Part shown: piece by piece, positions 13,388 to 19,270 of the stretch | Numbering within the stretch: position 1 is the first letter of the stretch | Layout of the letters: the number at the start of each line of letters is the position of its first letter | Source of the DNA: Bacillota bacterium | GTDB lineage: Bacteria > Bacillota > Clostridia > Peptostreptococcales > Anaerovoracaceae | Direction: 5' to 3' | DNA length: 19,270 bases | Assembly: GCA_016284575.1 (NCBI GenBank) | Contig: JAEEPD010000021.1 | Span: 1 to 19,270, forward strand | Program-made: the position numbers and the translations under genes | The notes under the pieces: model-generated | The model's input: the letters and a program-made list of their open reading frames with translations, nothing else | Told to the model about the DNA's origin: nothing | Database searches by the model: none

Positions 13388-14341
13388 ATGGCAAAATATA
13401 TGGTTAAGAGATTGCTGACCATAATACCCATCTTCTTTGGTATAACAGCAATCATATTCATACTTTTGAACCTGGCCCCAGGGAGCGCTTTGGATGTGCT
13501 CGCCTCAGGCGAGGGCAATATGGATCCGGAGCAGCTTCAGCAGCTGAAGATCTCTCTGGGTCTGGACAAACCTATAATAGTCCGCTATTTTATCTGGCTT
13601 GGCGACATACTCCACGGAGATTTCGGCAGGTCGTACTTCAACAATCAGGATGTTATGCTGGCGGTGAAGCTGCGTATCGGTCCCTCCCTGCTCCTTACGG
13701 GAACAGGGGTCATAATGGCCATACTCATCTCCCTGCCCCTTGGCCTCATGGCTGCCTATAAGCCTTACTCCATCTGGGACAAGATCTCCAATTTCTTTGC
13801 CCTGGCAGGAGCAGTGCTTCCCGGCTTCTTCCTGAGCCTCGGACTCATCTACATCTTTGCTATCCAATTGAAATTACTCCCGACTATGGGTATGCATACA
13901 GGGACCAAGACCGATCTGATCGACCTGATCCACCACATGATACTGCCGGCATCCGTAATATGCTTTGGCAGCATGGGGGGCATGATCAAACAGACCAGGG
14001 GCGCCTGCCTTGAGGTATTCAACGAAGAATACATGAAGACGGCTCGTTCTAAGGGTATCTCCGAGGCTGCTGTAGTCATAAAGCACGGTTTCAGAAACGC
14101 TCTGATCCCGGTGCTCACCACAGTGCTGATGCAGATCCCCCACATCATCGGCGGTTCCACCATAACAGAACAGATTTTTGCATGGCCCGGCATGGGCAGC
14201 GCAATGATCAACGCCATTAATAACCGCGACTATCCCATGGTGATGTGTGTCGCCACTATACTTTGTGCCACGGTGCTGGCGACCAATATACTCCTGGATA
14301 TAGTTTATTCCATCGCAGATCCCAGGATCACTTACGATTAG
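13388..14341 (+). CDS. oppB: Opp/Dpp-type ABC transporter permease, OppB-like
   Basis: A 317-residue inner-membrane subunit of the peptide-type importer. The N-terminus MAKYMVKRLLTIIPIFFGITAIIF is the usual first membrane helix; later segments near residues 100-125, 130-155 and 270-305 are hydrophobic. The EAA loop reads EYMKTARSKGISEAAVVIKHGFRNALIP and the C-terminus VYSIADPRITYD is the family ending. GAGGAGA lies 9 nt before ATG. OppC follows after 12 nt. Confidence 0.95.
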   Translation: MAKYMVKRLLTIIPIFFGITAIIFILLNLAPGSALDVLASGEGNMDPEQLQQLKISLGLDKPIIVRYFIWLGDILHGDFGRSYFNNQDVMLAVKLRIGPSLLLTGTGVIMAILISLPLGLMAAYKPYSIWDKISNFFALAGAVLPGFFLSLGLIYIFAIQLKLLPTMGMHTGTKTDLIDLIHHMILPASVICFGSMGGMIKQTRGACLEVFNEEYMKTARSKGISEAAVVIKHGFRNALIPVLTTVLMQIPHIIGGSTITEQIFAWPGMGSAMINAINNRDYPMVMCVATILCATVLATNILLDIVYSIADPRITYD

Positions 14342-14353
14342 AAGGGGCTGAGC

Positions 14354-15217
14354 ATGATGTTCGAAAAAATGAAAAAAAGCCAGGCATGGCGCAGATTCAA
14401 GAAAAACAAGAGGGCACGCTTTGCGGTGATCTTCCTTTCCATAGAGATCATAGCCTGCTTTATACTGCCTCTGTTTCTCGAATCCCTCAATCCCAATAAA
14501 TCGGACCCGGTGCTGATCACCTGGTCGGCACCCTCTGTGCAGCACCTGCTGGGTACCGATAAGATCGGAAGAGACCTTCTTGCAAGGCTTCTTTACGGCG
14601 GAAGAGTATCCCTTACGGTGGGACTCATATCTCCCATGATAAGCCTTGCCATAGGCATACCTCTTGGCCTTATCGCAGGCTACTACAGAGGTATCCCGGA
14701 GGCCATAATCATGAGGATCGCAGACGTTTTCATGTCCTTCCCCAGCATGATACTGATACTTATACTGGTGGCTGTGATCGGCCCCTCCATGACCACGCTT
14801 ATCCTGGTGATCGGGGTCATGGGCTGGACAGGCATAGCAAAGCTGATCTACGGAAACGTTCTTTCCATAAGGCAGAAGGAATACATCGAATCCAGCAAGT
14901 GCATAGGCCGCAACACTGCGGAGATACTCTTCAAGGAGATACTTCCCAACTCCATGGGACCCGTTTGGGTGACCCTGTCATTTAGGGTAGGCGGCGCCAT
15001 ACTGCAGGAATCCGGACTTTCCTTCCTGGGCGTAGGCGTTCAGGCTCCTCAGGCCTCCTGGGGCAATCTGATCAACGCAGCTCAGGATCTGCCCACGCTG
15101 ATGCTTCGTCCATGGGCCTGGGTGCCTGCAGGCGTGCTGATCGTACTCACCACTCTGAGCTTTAATTTCCTCGGCGAGGGCGTACGCGACGCTCTTGACC
15201 CGAAGATGAAACTGTAA
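14354..15217 (+). CDS. oppC: Opp/Dpp-type ABC transporter permease, OppC-like
   Basis: A 287-residue membrane partner of OppB. Hallmarks are HLLGTDKIGRDLLARLLYGGRVSL before the permease domain, the EAA loop EYIESSKCIGRNTAEILFKEILPN, GLSFLGVGVQAPQASWGNLI, and the terminal FNFLGEGVRDALDPKMK. The Arg/Lys-rich N-terminus (RRFKKNKRARF) precedes the first helix. AAGGGG lies upstream of tandem ATG codons at 14354 and 14357; either could be used. OppD follows after 14 nt. Confidence 0.95.
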   Translation: MMFEKMKKSQAWRRFKKNKRARFAVIFLSIEIIACFILPLFLESLNPNKSDPVLITWSAPSVQHLLGTDKIGRDLLARLLYGGRVSLTVGLISPMISLAIGIPLGLIAGYYRGIPEAIIMRIADVFMSFPSMILILILVAVIGPSMTTLILVIGVMGWTGIAKLIYGNVLSIRQKEYIESSKCIGRNTAEILFKEILPNSMGPVWVTLSFRVGGAILQESGLSFLGVGVQAPQASWGNLINAAQDLPTLMLRPWAWVPAGVLIVLTTLSFNFLGEGVRDALDPKMKL

Positions 15218-15231
15218 AGGGGGCAGCTGAT

Positions 15232-16215
15232 ATGTCAACACCACTGCTTGAAGTCAGAGACGAAAGAATCAACTTTATTCTTGAAAACAAAAAGCATGTA
15301 TCCGCAACAGAGCATGTAAGCTTTAAGCTGGATTCCCACACTACCCTCGGTATCGTAGGCGAGTCCGGCTGCGGCAAGAGCATCACTGCCTCGTCCATTC
15401 TGGGACTGCTCCCCAAGGGCGCAGGATACGTGGCTGAGGGCGAGATACTGCTGGAGGGCAAGGATATTTCCAAATACACGCCGAAGCAGATGCAGCAGAT
15501 CCGCGGCAAGGAGATCTCCATGATCTTCCAGGAGCCCATGACCTCTCTGAATCCTGTGTACCGCATAGAGACCCAGATGACAGAGATGCTGAAGGCTCAC
15601 GACCCCAAGATCTCCAAGGCCGACGCTCATGCCCGCTGCCTTGAGATGCTTACAAAGGTAGGCATCCCAGCTCCGGAGCAGAGGCTCAGAGAATATCCCC
15701 ATCAGCTTTCCGGCGGCATGCGCCAGCGCGTTATGATCGCCATGGCGCTGTCTACCAATCCGAAGATCCTTATAGCGGATGAGCCCACCACTGCGCTGGA
15801 CGTTACTATTCAGGCCCAGATAATGGAGCTCATGATAGAGCTGAAGGAGTCCACCGGAACTGCTATCATGATGATCACCCACGACATGGGCGTCATCGCG
15901 GAAATGTCCGATTATGTACTGGTAATGTATGCTGGCCGTGTGGTAGAATATGCTGCAGTAAAGGAACTGTTCAGAAACCCCATGCATCCATATACCCAGG
16001 GCCTTCTGAAGTCCATCCCCAGGTCCGATCAGGACAGCGAGGAGCTGTTCACCATTGAGGGATCGGTCCCCGGTCTTACAGAAATGCCCCAGGGCTGCCG
16101 CTTTGCCAACCGCTGTCCCCACGCGACGGAGCGCTGCATTCAGAGCTTCCCGCCGACTGTGGAGCTGGAAAACGGCCATCAGATAGCCTGCTGGCTTTAC
16201 GAGGAGAGTAAATGA
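15232..16215 (+). CDS. oppD: Opp/Dpp-type ABC transporter ATP-binding protein (OppD-like)
   Basis: A 327-residue ATPase with Walker A GESGCGKS, Q-loop FQEPMTSLNP, signature LSGGMRQR, Walker B ILIADEPTTALD and switch ITHD. The C-terminal extension HPYTQGLLKSIPR...GCRFANRCPHATERC...ACW carries the four Cys of the Dpp-type Fe-S site. Partner of the OppF-like ATPase at 10587. AGGGGG precedes the ATG. Its stop overlaps the next gene's start (ATGA, 16212-16215), tying transporter and kinase translation together. Confidence 0.95.
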   Translation: MSTPLLEVRDERINFILENKKHVSATEHVSFKLDSHTTLGIVGESGCGKSITASSILGLLPKGAGYVAEGEILLEGKDISKYTPKQMQQIRGKEISMIFQEPMTSLNPVYRIETQMTEMLKAHDPKISKADAHARCLEMLTKVGIPAPEQRLREYPHQLSGGMRQRVMIAMALSTNPKILIADEPTTALDVTIQAQIMELMIELKESTGTAIMMITHDMGVIAEMSDYVLVMYAGRVVEYAAVKELFRNPMHPYTQGLLKSIPRSDQDSEELFTIEGSVPGLTEMPQGCRFANRCPHATERCIQSFPPTVELENGHQIACWLYEESK

Positions 16216-17057
16216 AGATCCTTGGAATCGGAGATAATGTCTGCGACAAATACGATCACCAGAAAATAATGTACCCCGGCGGTCAGTCCCTGAATGTGGC
16301 TGTCTATGCCAGGAAGCTGGGGGAGGAAGCCGGCTATATAGGTGTATTCGGCAGCGACGAGGTGGCAGAGCACATCGTTGCCACCTTAAATAAGCTCAAG
16401 GTGGATATAAGCCACTGCCGGTATGAGGAGGGGACCAACGGCTACGCCATGGTCACCCACGAGGACGGCGACCGGGTCTTTTTAGGAAGCAACCGGGGCG
16501 GCGTGCTCCGGGTACATCCCCTTCGCTTTTCCGGAGAGGATCTTGATTACATAAAGGGCTTCGATCTCATCCATACATCGAATAACAGCTTCCTTGACGA
16601 TCAGCTTCCGCTGCTGAAAACTGCGGGAGTTCCCATATCCTATGATTTTTCCGGTCAGTGGAATCAGGAGAAAAAGCTGGCCGCAGTGCTTCCCTATATA
16701 GATTTTGCCTTCTTCTCCGGAGGCGATGCCCCCGAGGAGGAGCTGAAGTCCGTATGCGTCAGAATGACGGATTCAGGAGTCAGAATGGCTGTCGCCACCA
16801 TGGGCGGCAAGGGAGCAATGCTCTGGGACGGAAAAGAGTTCTACTTCCAGGCTCCGGACTATGTGGATCCTGTGGATACCCTGGGAGCCGGAGATTCCTT
16901 CGCCGCGGCCTTCATGATAGAGCTGCTGCGTGGACATAACGCTTCTCCGGACCATATAAGATTTGCGCTGAAGAAAGCCGCTGCATTTTCCGCAAAGACC
17001 TGTCTTGTGTATGGGGCCTTCGGGGAAGGCAAGCCTTACAAGAGACTTATTTCATAA
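16212..17057 (+). CDS. frlD: Fructoselysine 6-kinase-like PfkB kinase (FrlD-like)
   Basis: A 281-residue ribokinase-fold enzyme that should phosphorylate the C6 of an Amadori sugar using ATP. The N-terminus KILGIGDNVCDKYDHQKIMYPGGQSLNVAVYA lines up closely with E. coli FrlD (IGDNCVDIYP...FSGGNAVNVAVY), and KVDISHCRYEEGTNGYAMV, DRVFLGSNRGGV, SYDFSGQW, LPYIDFAFFS and VDTLGAGDSFAAAF (base Asp228) continue the match. It is somewhat longer than E. coli FrlD (about 260). It overlaps oppD by 4 nt and lies 15 nt before the deglycase, the classical kinase-deglycase pairing. The exact amine (lysine, other amino acid or peptide) cannot be read from sequence. Confidence 0.9.
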   Translation: MKILGIGDNVCDKYDHQKIMYPGGQSLNVAVYARKLGEEAGYIGVFGSDEVAEHIVATLNKLKVDISHCRYEEGTNGYAMVTHEDGDRVFLGSNRGGVLRVHPLRFSGEDLDYIKGFDLIHTSNNSFLDDQLPLLKTAGVPISYDFSGQWNQEKKLAAVLPYIDFAFFSGGDAPEEELKSVCVRMTDSGVRMAVATMGGKGAMLWDGKEFYFQAPDYVDPVDTLGAGDSFAAAFMIELLRGHNASPDHIRFALKKAAAFSAKTCLVYGAFGEGKPYKRLIS

Positions 17058-17072
17058 TAATTGGAGGAAACC

Positions 17073-18065
17073 ATGATGAAAGAAAAATACGTCGGACGTG
17101 ATGTCCACGCTGTTATTGCCGGCTTCAAGGCCGATCTTGAAGCAAAGGGCAAGAACCTGAAGGCCGTGTATTTTGTGGCCTGCGGCGGTTCTGAGGCTGC
17201 TCTGGCTGCAGGAAAGTATATGCTTGCCACCGAGACAAAGTGCCTTTCCGTCGGCAAGTACAACAGCAATCTCTTCGTTCACGATACACCCAAGACTCTG
17301 GACGACTGCTGCATAGTTATCGCCTGCACCCTGAAGGGCACTGCTGAGACCATCGAAGCCATGCGCACTGCCGAAGCCGCAGGCGCTTACACCATCGCCC
17401 TCACCGGCGGTCCCGATACCGATATGGCTAAAGCCGCATCCTGCGTCATTCTCTACAACGGCGGCGGAGTCGCGACCAATTCCACCTCCACCAGCGTACG
17501 CATCGCTGCCGAGATCCTCGGCCAGTTTGAGGGCTGGGAAGGCTATGACAAGGTCATTCCTCTCTTTGACAAGGTAAATGCCATCGTAGAAGCAGACAAG
17601 AAAAACTGGTTTGACAGAGCCGCAGCCTTCGGCAGGGAATTTGCCGGTGACAGCATCTTCTACATCCTGGCCAATGGTCCGCTTGAGGGTACCGCCTACA
17701 GCATGGCCTACTGCCATCTGAACGAGATGCAGACCAAGCATGCCGTCATGCTCCCCTCCGGTGACTATTTCCATGGTCCCTTCGAGACTACCACAAAGGA
17801 ACTGGCATACGTGCTGCTGGAGACAAACGGAAGATCCAGAGCTCTGGACGAAAGAGTTATCCGCTTCTTTGAGCGTTTTGCCGGCCGTTACACCGTGATC
17901 GACGCTGCAGAATCCCAGCTTTACAAGGAGGCTGATCCCTCCATCGCAGAGTACTTCGAGCCTGTGGTCATCTGGCCCATCGAGCGTCTCTTCGTTGAGC
18001 AGATCGCAGAGGTCCGCGGCAGATCCATGGACGACCGCAATTACATGTGGAAATACGAATACTAA
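17073..18065 (+). CDS. frlB: SIS-domain deglycase (FrlB/FraB-like)
   Basis: A 330-residue double SIS-domain enzyme expected to split 6-phosphofructose-amine into glucose-6-phosphate and the amine. VYFVACGGSEAALAAGKYM near the N-terminus matches the FrlB sugar-phosphate site, ILANGPLEGTAYSMA matches its second domain, and Glu218 (LNEMQ) lies exactly 16 residues before His234 (YFHGP), the same spacing as the Glu/His pair of FrlB and the pair I recall as catalytic in Salmonella FraB. The usual GEFRHGP reads GDYFHGP. The frame is open from a TTG at 17061, but GGAGG at 17063-17067 points to ATG 17073 or, with better spacing, ATG 17076. Last gene of the long operon, followed by a strong terminator. 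GlmS-type isomerase is less likely: no amidotransferase domain. Confidence 0.9.
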   Translation: MMKEKYVGRDVHAVIAGFKADLEAKGKNLKAVYFVACGGSEAALAAGKYMLATETKCLSVGKYNSNLFVHDTPKTLDDCCIVIACTLKGTAETIEAMRTAEAAGAYTIALTGGPDTDMAKAASCVILYNGGGVATNSTSTSVRIAAEILGQFEGWEGYDKVIPLFDKVNAIVEADKKNWFDRAAAFGREFAGDSIFYILANGPLEGTAYSMAYCHLNEMQTKHAVMLPSGDYFHGPFETTTKELAYVLLETNGRSRALDERVIRFFERFAGRYTVIDAAESQLYKEADPSIAEYFEPVVIWPIERLFVEQIAEVRGRSMDDRNYMWKYEY

Positions 18066-18073
18066 GTAAAATT

Positions 18074-18108
18074 GGGGCGGCTAATCGCCGCCCCGCAATT
18101 GTTTTTTT
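18074..18108 (+). terminator. Strong terminator of the frl operon
   Basis: GGGGCGGC (18074-18081) and GCCGCCCC (18087-18094) form a perfect 8-bp stem with loop TAATC; flanking AATT repeats can extend it. Seven T residues follow at 18102-18108. The T-run is shared with the regulator's promoter region. Confidence 0.92.
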
Positions 18109-18135
18109 GCGCAAATAGATATATAATGAATTTGC
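18099..18135 (+). promoter_or_regulatory. Promoter and candidate autoregulatory operator of the GntR gene
   Basis: TTGTTT (18099-18104), 17-nt spacer, TATAAT (18122-18127). GCAAAT (18111-18116) and ATTTGC (18130-18135) form a perfect inverted repeat with 13 nt between, flanking the -10. The string CAAATAGATA is also present in P2 at 9021-9030. This would let the regulator be made independently of the upstream operon and repress itself (inferred). Confidence 0.68.
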
Positions 18136-18201
18136 TTTATGATCAACAGCAGCAGTGTCCAAGTTAATAACTATATGGTTGAAGTTCCGCGGAGAAGATC
18201 C

Positions 18202-18924
18202 ATGCTAGATAAAACTTCAGCAAAACCCTTATATATTCAGATCGAGGAGGATCTGGAGCAGCAGATAGCTTCCGGCCTGCTTAAGCCCGGAGACCGCATA
18301 CCCACAGAGGATGAAATGGTCAGCAAATACGGTGTCAGCATCATCACTGTGCGCCGTGCAGTTATTGAGCTCAGTAAAAGAGGTCTTCTGGATAAGCAGC
18401 AGGGCAGAGGGACCTTTGTCCGCGATACGCAGTTCGTGAGAGACAGCAGCTCCCTCATGAGCTTCAGCGAGTCCTGCAGAAATCAGGGCATGACTCCGGG
18501 AGCCAGGCTTTTAGAGGCAGCTCTCGTAGATCTCGATGAAAAGACCGCCAGGTCTTTAGGCCTTGAATACCCCAGCAAGGGCGTGCTTTTGTCGCGTCTC
18601 AGACTGGCTGATGACAATCCCGTAGTCATAGAAAAGAACTATTTCGGCCCTGAATACAGCTTTCTGCTGGAGCACAGCTTCAATAACAGCTCCCTTTTCG
18701 CCTTTCTTAAGGAATTCTGCGGTATAAGCATCAGCCGCTCCGACAAGGAAATAAGCCTTTGCTCCGCCCGTCCTGACGAGGCCCGGCAGCTTAAGGTATC
18801 CAAGGATACACCGCTGATAATGATACGAAGCACGGCCTACGATCAGAACGGTCAGCCCCTTTATGTGGGGACGCAGATCATGAACGGAAGGCGCTTTACG
18901 CTGAGATTCAGACAGGGTCTTTAG
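18202..18924 (+). CDS. GntR-family regulator, HutC subfamily (UTRA domain), FrlR-like role
   Basis: A 240-residue transcription factor. Residues about 8-75 form a winged helix-turn-helix: PLYIQIEEDLEQQIASGLLKPGDRIPTEDEMV, then SIITVRRAVIELSKRGLLDKQQGRGTFV. The rest is a UTRA ligand-binding domain: an S-x-x-x-F-S-E-S-C opening, LLSRLRLADDNPVVIEKNYF, SLFAFLKEFCGISI, and the terminal TAYDQNGQPLYVGTQIMNGRRFTL. HutC-type regulators usually sense a pathway sugar phosphate or amine; E. coli FrlR is of this type. The frame is open from 18139, but ATG 18202 has GGAGA at 6 nt and the protein then has normal length. No clear terminator lies between its stop and the tRNA promoter. Confidence 0.92.
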   Translation: MLDKTSAKPLYIQIEEDLEQQIASGLLKPGDRIPTEDEMVSKYGVSIITVRRAVIELSKRGLLDKQQGRGTFVRDTQFVRDSSSLMSFSESCRNQGMTPGARLLEAALVDLDEKTARSLGLEYPSKGVLLSRLRLADDNPVVIEKNYFGPEYSFLLEHSFNNSSLFAFLKEFCGISISRSDKEISLCSARPDEARQLKVSKDTPLIMIRSTAYDQNGQPLYVGTQIMNGRRFTLRFRQGL

Positions 18925-18993
18925 TTTTCCAAAGCTTATCTGCTGCAGCCCCAAAGTGCCGCAAAAATCAAGTGCGTATGTGAAAAATAATTG

Positions 18994-19022
18994 TTGACAA
19001 GCAGGGGGCTTGCGACTATAAT
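18994..19022 (+). promoter_or_regulatory. Consensus sigma-A promoter of tRNA-Thr
   Basis: TTGACA (18994-18999), 17-nt spacer, TATAAT (19017-19022): both hexamers match consensus exactly. The tRNA starts 24 nt after the -10. The rest of the 121-nt gap between the regulator and the tRNA shows nothing else recognisable. Confidence 0.9.
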
Positions 19023-19045
19023 CTAATAGTCGCAAAACTCCATAT

Positions 19046-19121
<76 letters not shown>

Positions 19122-19128
19122 GAAAAAA

Positions 19129-19155
19129 ATCCCTTGAGAGATCAAGGGATTTTTC
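19129..19155. terminator. Terminator after tRNA-Thr, probably bidirectional
   Basis: ATCCCTTGA (19129-19137) and TCAAGGGAT (19142-19150) form a 9-bp stem with GAGA loop; A-run before and T-run after. It can also end the leftward gene whose stop is at 19180. Confidence 0.9.
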
Positions 19156-19179
19156 TTTGTCATCTTTTTCTTTATCGGC

Positions 19180-19270
19180 TTACAGGCCCAGGATCTCCAG
19201 CTCCTTGCTGTCGTAGTTGAGCACCTCCGCGGTACCGTCCTCCTTTACGCAGATCAGGTCCTCTATGCGG
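19180..19270 (-). CDS. C-terminal end of a probable M24 (Xaa-Pro aminopeptidase-type) peptidase (partial)
   Basis: The right edge cuts this leftward gene; only the last 29 residues and TAA (19182-19180) are present. The residues RIEDLICVKEDGTAEVLNYD resemble the conserved C-terminus of M24 metallopeptidases (V-R-I-E-D-x-V-x-V-T-E-D-G, with the metal-ligand Glu in RIED), ending SKELEILGL. The match is short, so the family call is moderate. It converges on the tRNA-Thr terminator. Confidence 0.65.
   Translation of the reverse strand, partial: RIEDLICVKEDGTAEVLNYDSKELEILGL

Noticed and set aside
11452..13518. Minus-strand open frame of 688 codons opposite the binding-protein gene
   Set aside because: It mirrors a clearly coding plus-strand gene with regular codon use, spans two other gene edges, has no ribosome site and gives a low-complexity Gly/Val/Ile product unlike any family I know.
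15235..16179. Minus-strand open frame opposite oppD (and similar ones opposite oppF and FrlB)
   Set aside because: Antisense shadows of conserved ATPase and SIS genes; products are His/Leu-rich nonsense without motifs.
18139..18201. Upstream ATG for the GntR regulator
   Set aside because: It has no ribosome site and lies close to the likely transcription start; ATG 18202 has GGAGA and gives the normal family length.

Overview
The window looks like chromosomal DNA of a Gram-positive, probably gut-associated, member of class Clostridia (Bacillota). The signs are strong Shine-Dalgarno sites before nearly every gene, consensus sigma-A promoters, intrinsic terminators, an SLH-domain surface protein, a lipobox solute-binding protein, and a secreted-protein module typical of clostridial gut bacteria. 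Genus cannot be fixed from the sequence alone.

Positions 1-1300 are visibly AT-richer than the rest. They hold the 3' end of an unknown, probably secreted, protein; a 40-residue acidic peptide gene with its own terminator; and a decayed piece of a secreted-protein module. Positions 1413-4478 encode a 1021-residue surface protein with a signal peptide, five beta-rich repeats of about 120 residues and three SLH domains. A bidirectional terminator separates it from a leftward gene for a membrane-anchored J-domain protein with a Tyr/Gly/Ser-rich linker. A leftward two-gene operon follows: dtd (D-aminoacyl-tRNA deacylase) and an S51 peptidase.

Positions 6839-18924 form a large rightward catabolic locus that I read as an Amadori-compound (glycated amino acid or peptide) utilisation island. 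It contains two FrlD-like PfkB kinases, a FrlB/FraB-like SIS deglycase with the conserved Glu/His pair, a complete Opp/Dpp-type ABC transporter (binding lipoprotein, two permeases, two ATPases) and a GntR/HutC regulator. It also has four proteins that are not part of the classical frl pathway: a COG2159 amidohydrolase, a YjbQ-family protein, and two tandem class I glutamine-amidotransferase-like (C26) hydrolases. The first of the two has lost its catalytic cysteine. Two near-identical promoters, at 6772-6804 and 9017-9049, start the two halves of the locus, which suggests co-regulation by one factor. The likely flow is uptake of a glycated peptide or amino acid, trimming by C26/amidohydrolase activity, 6-phosphorylation by FrlD, then cleavage by FrlB to glucose-6-phosphate and a free amine. 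The trimming step is inference.

The right end holds a tRNA-Thr(GGT) with a perfect consensus promoter and a terminator, then the 3' end of a leftward gene that is probably an M24-family aminopeptidase.
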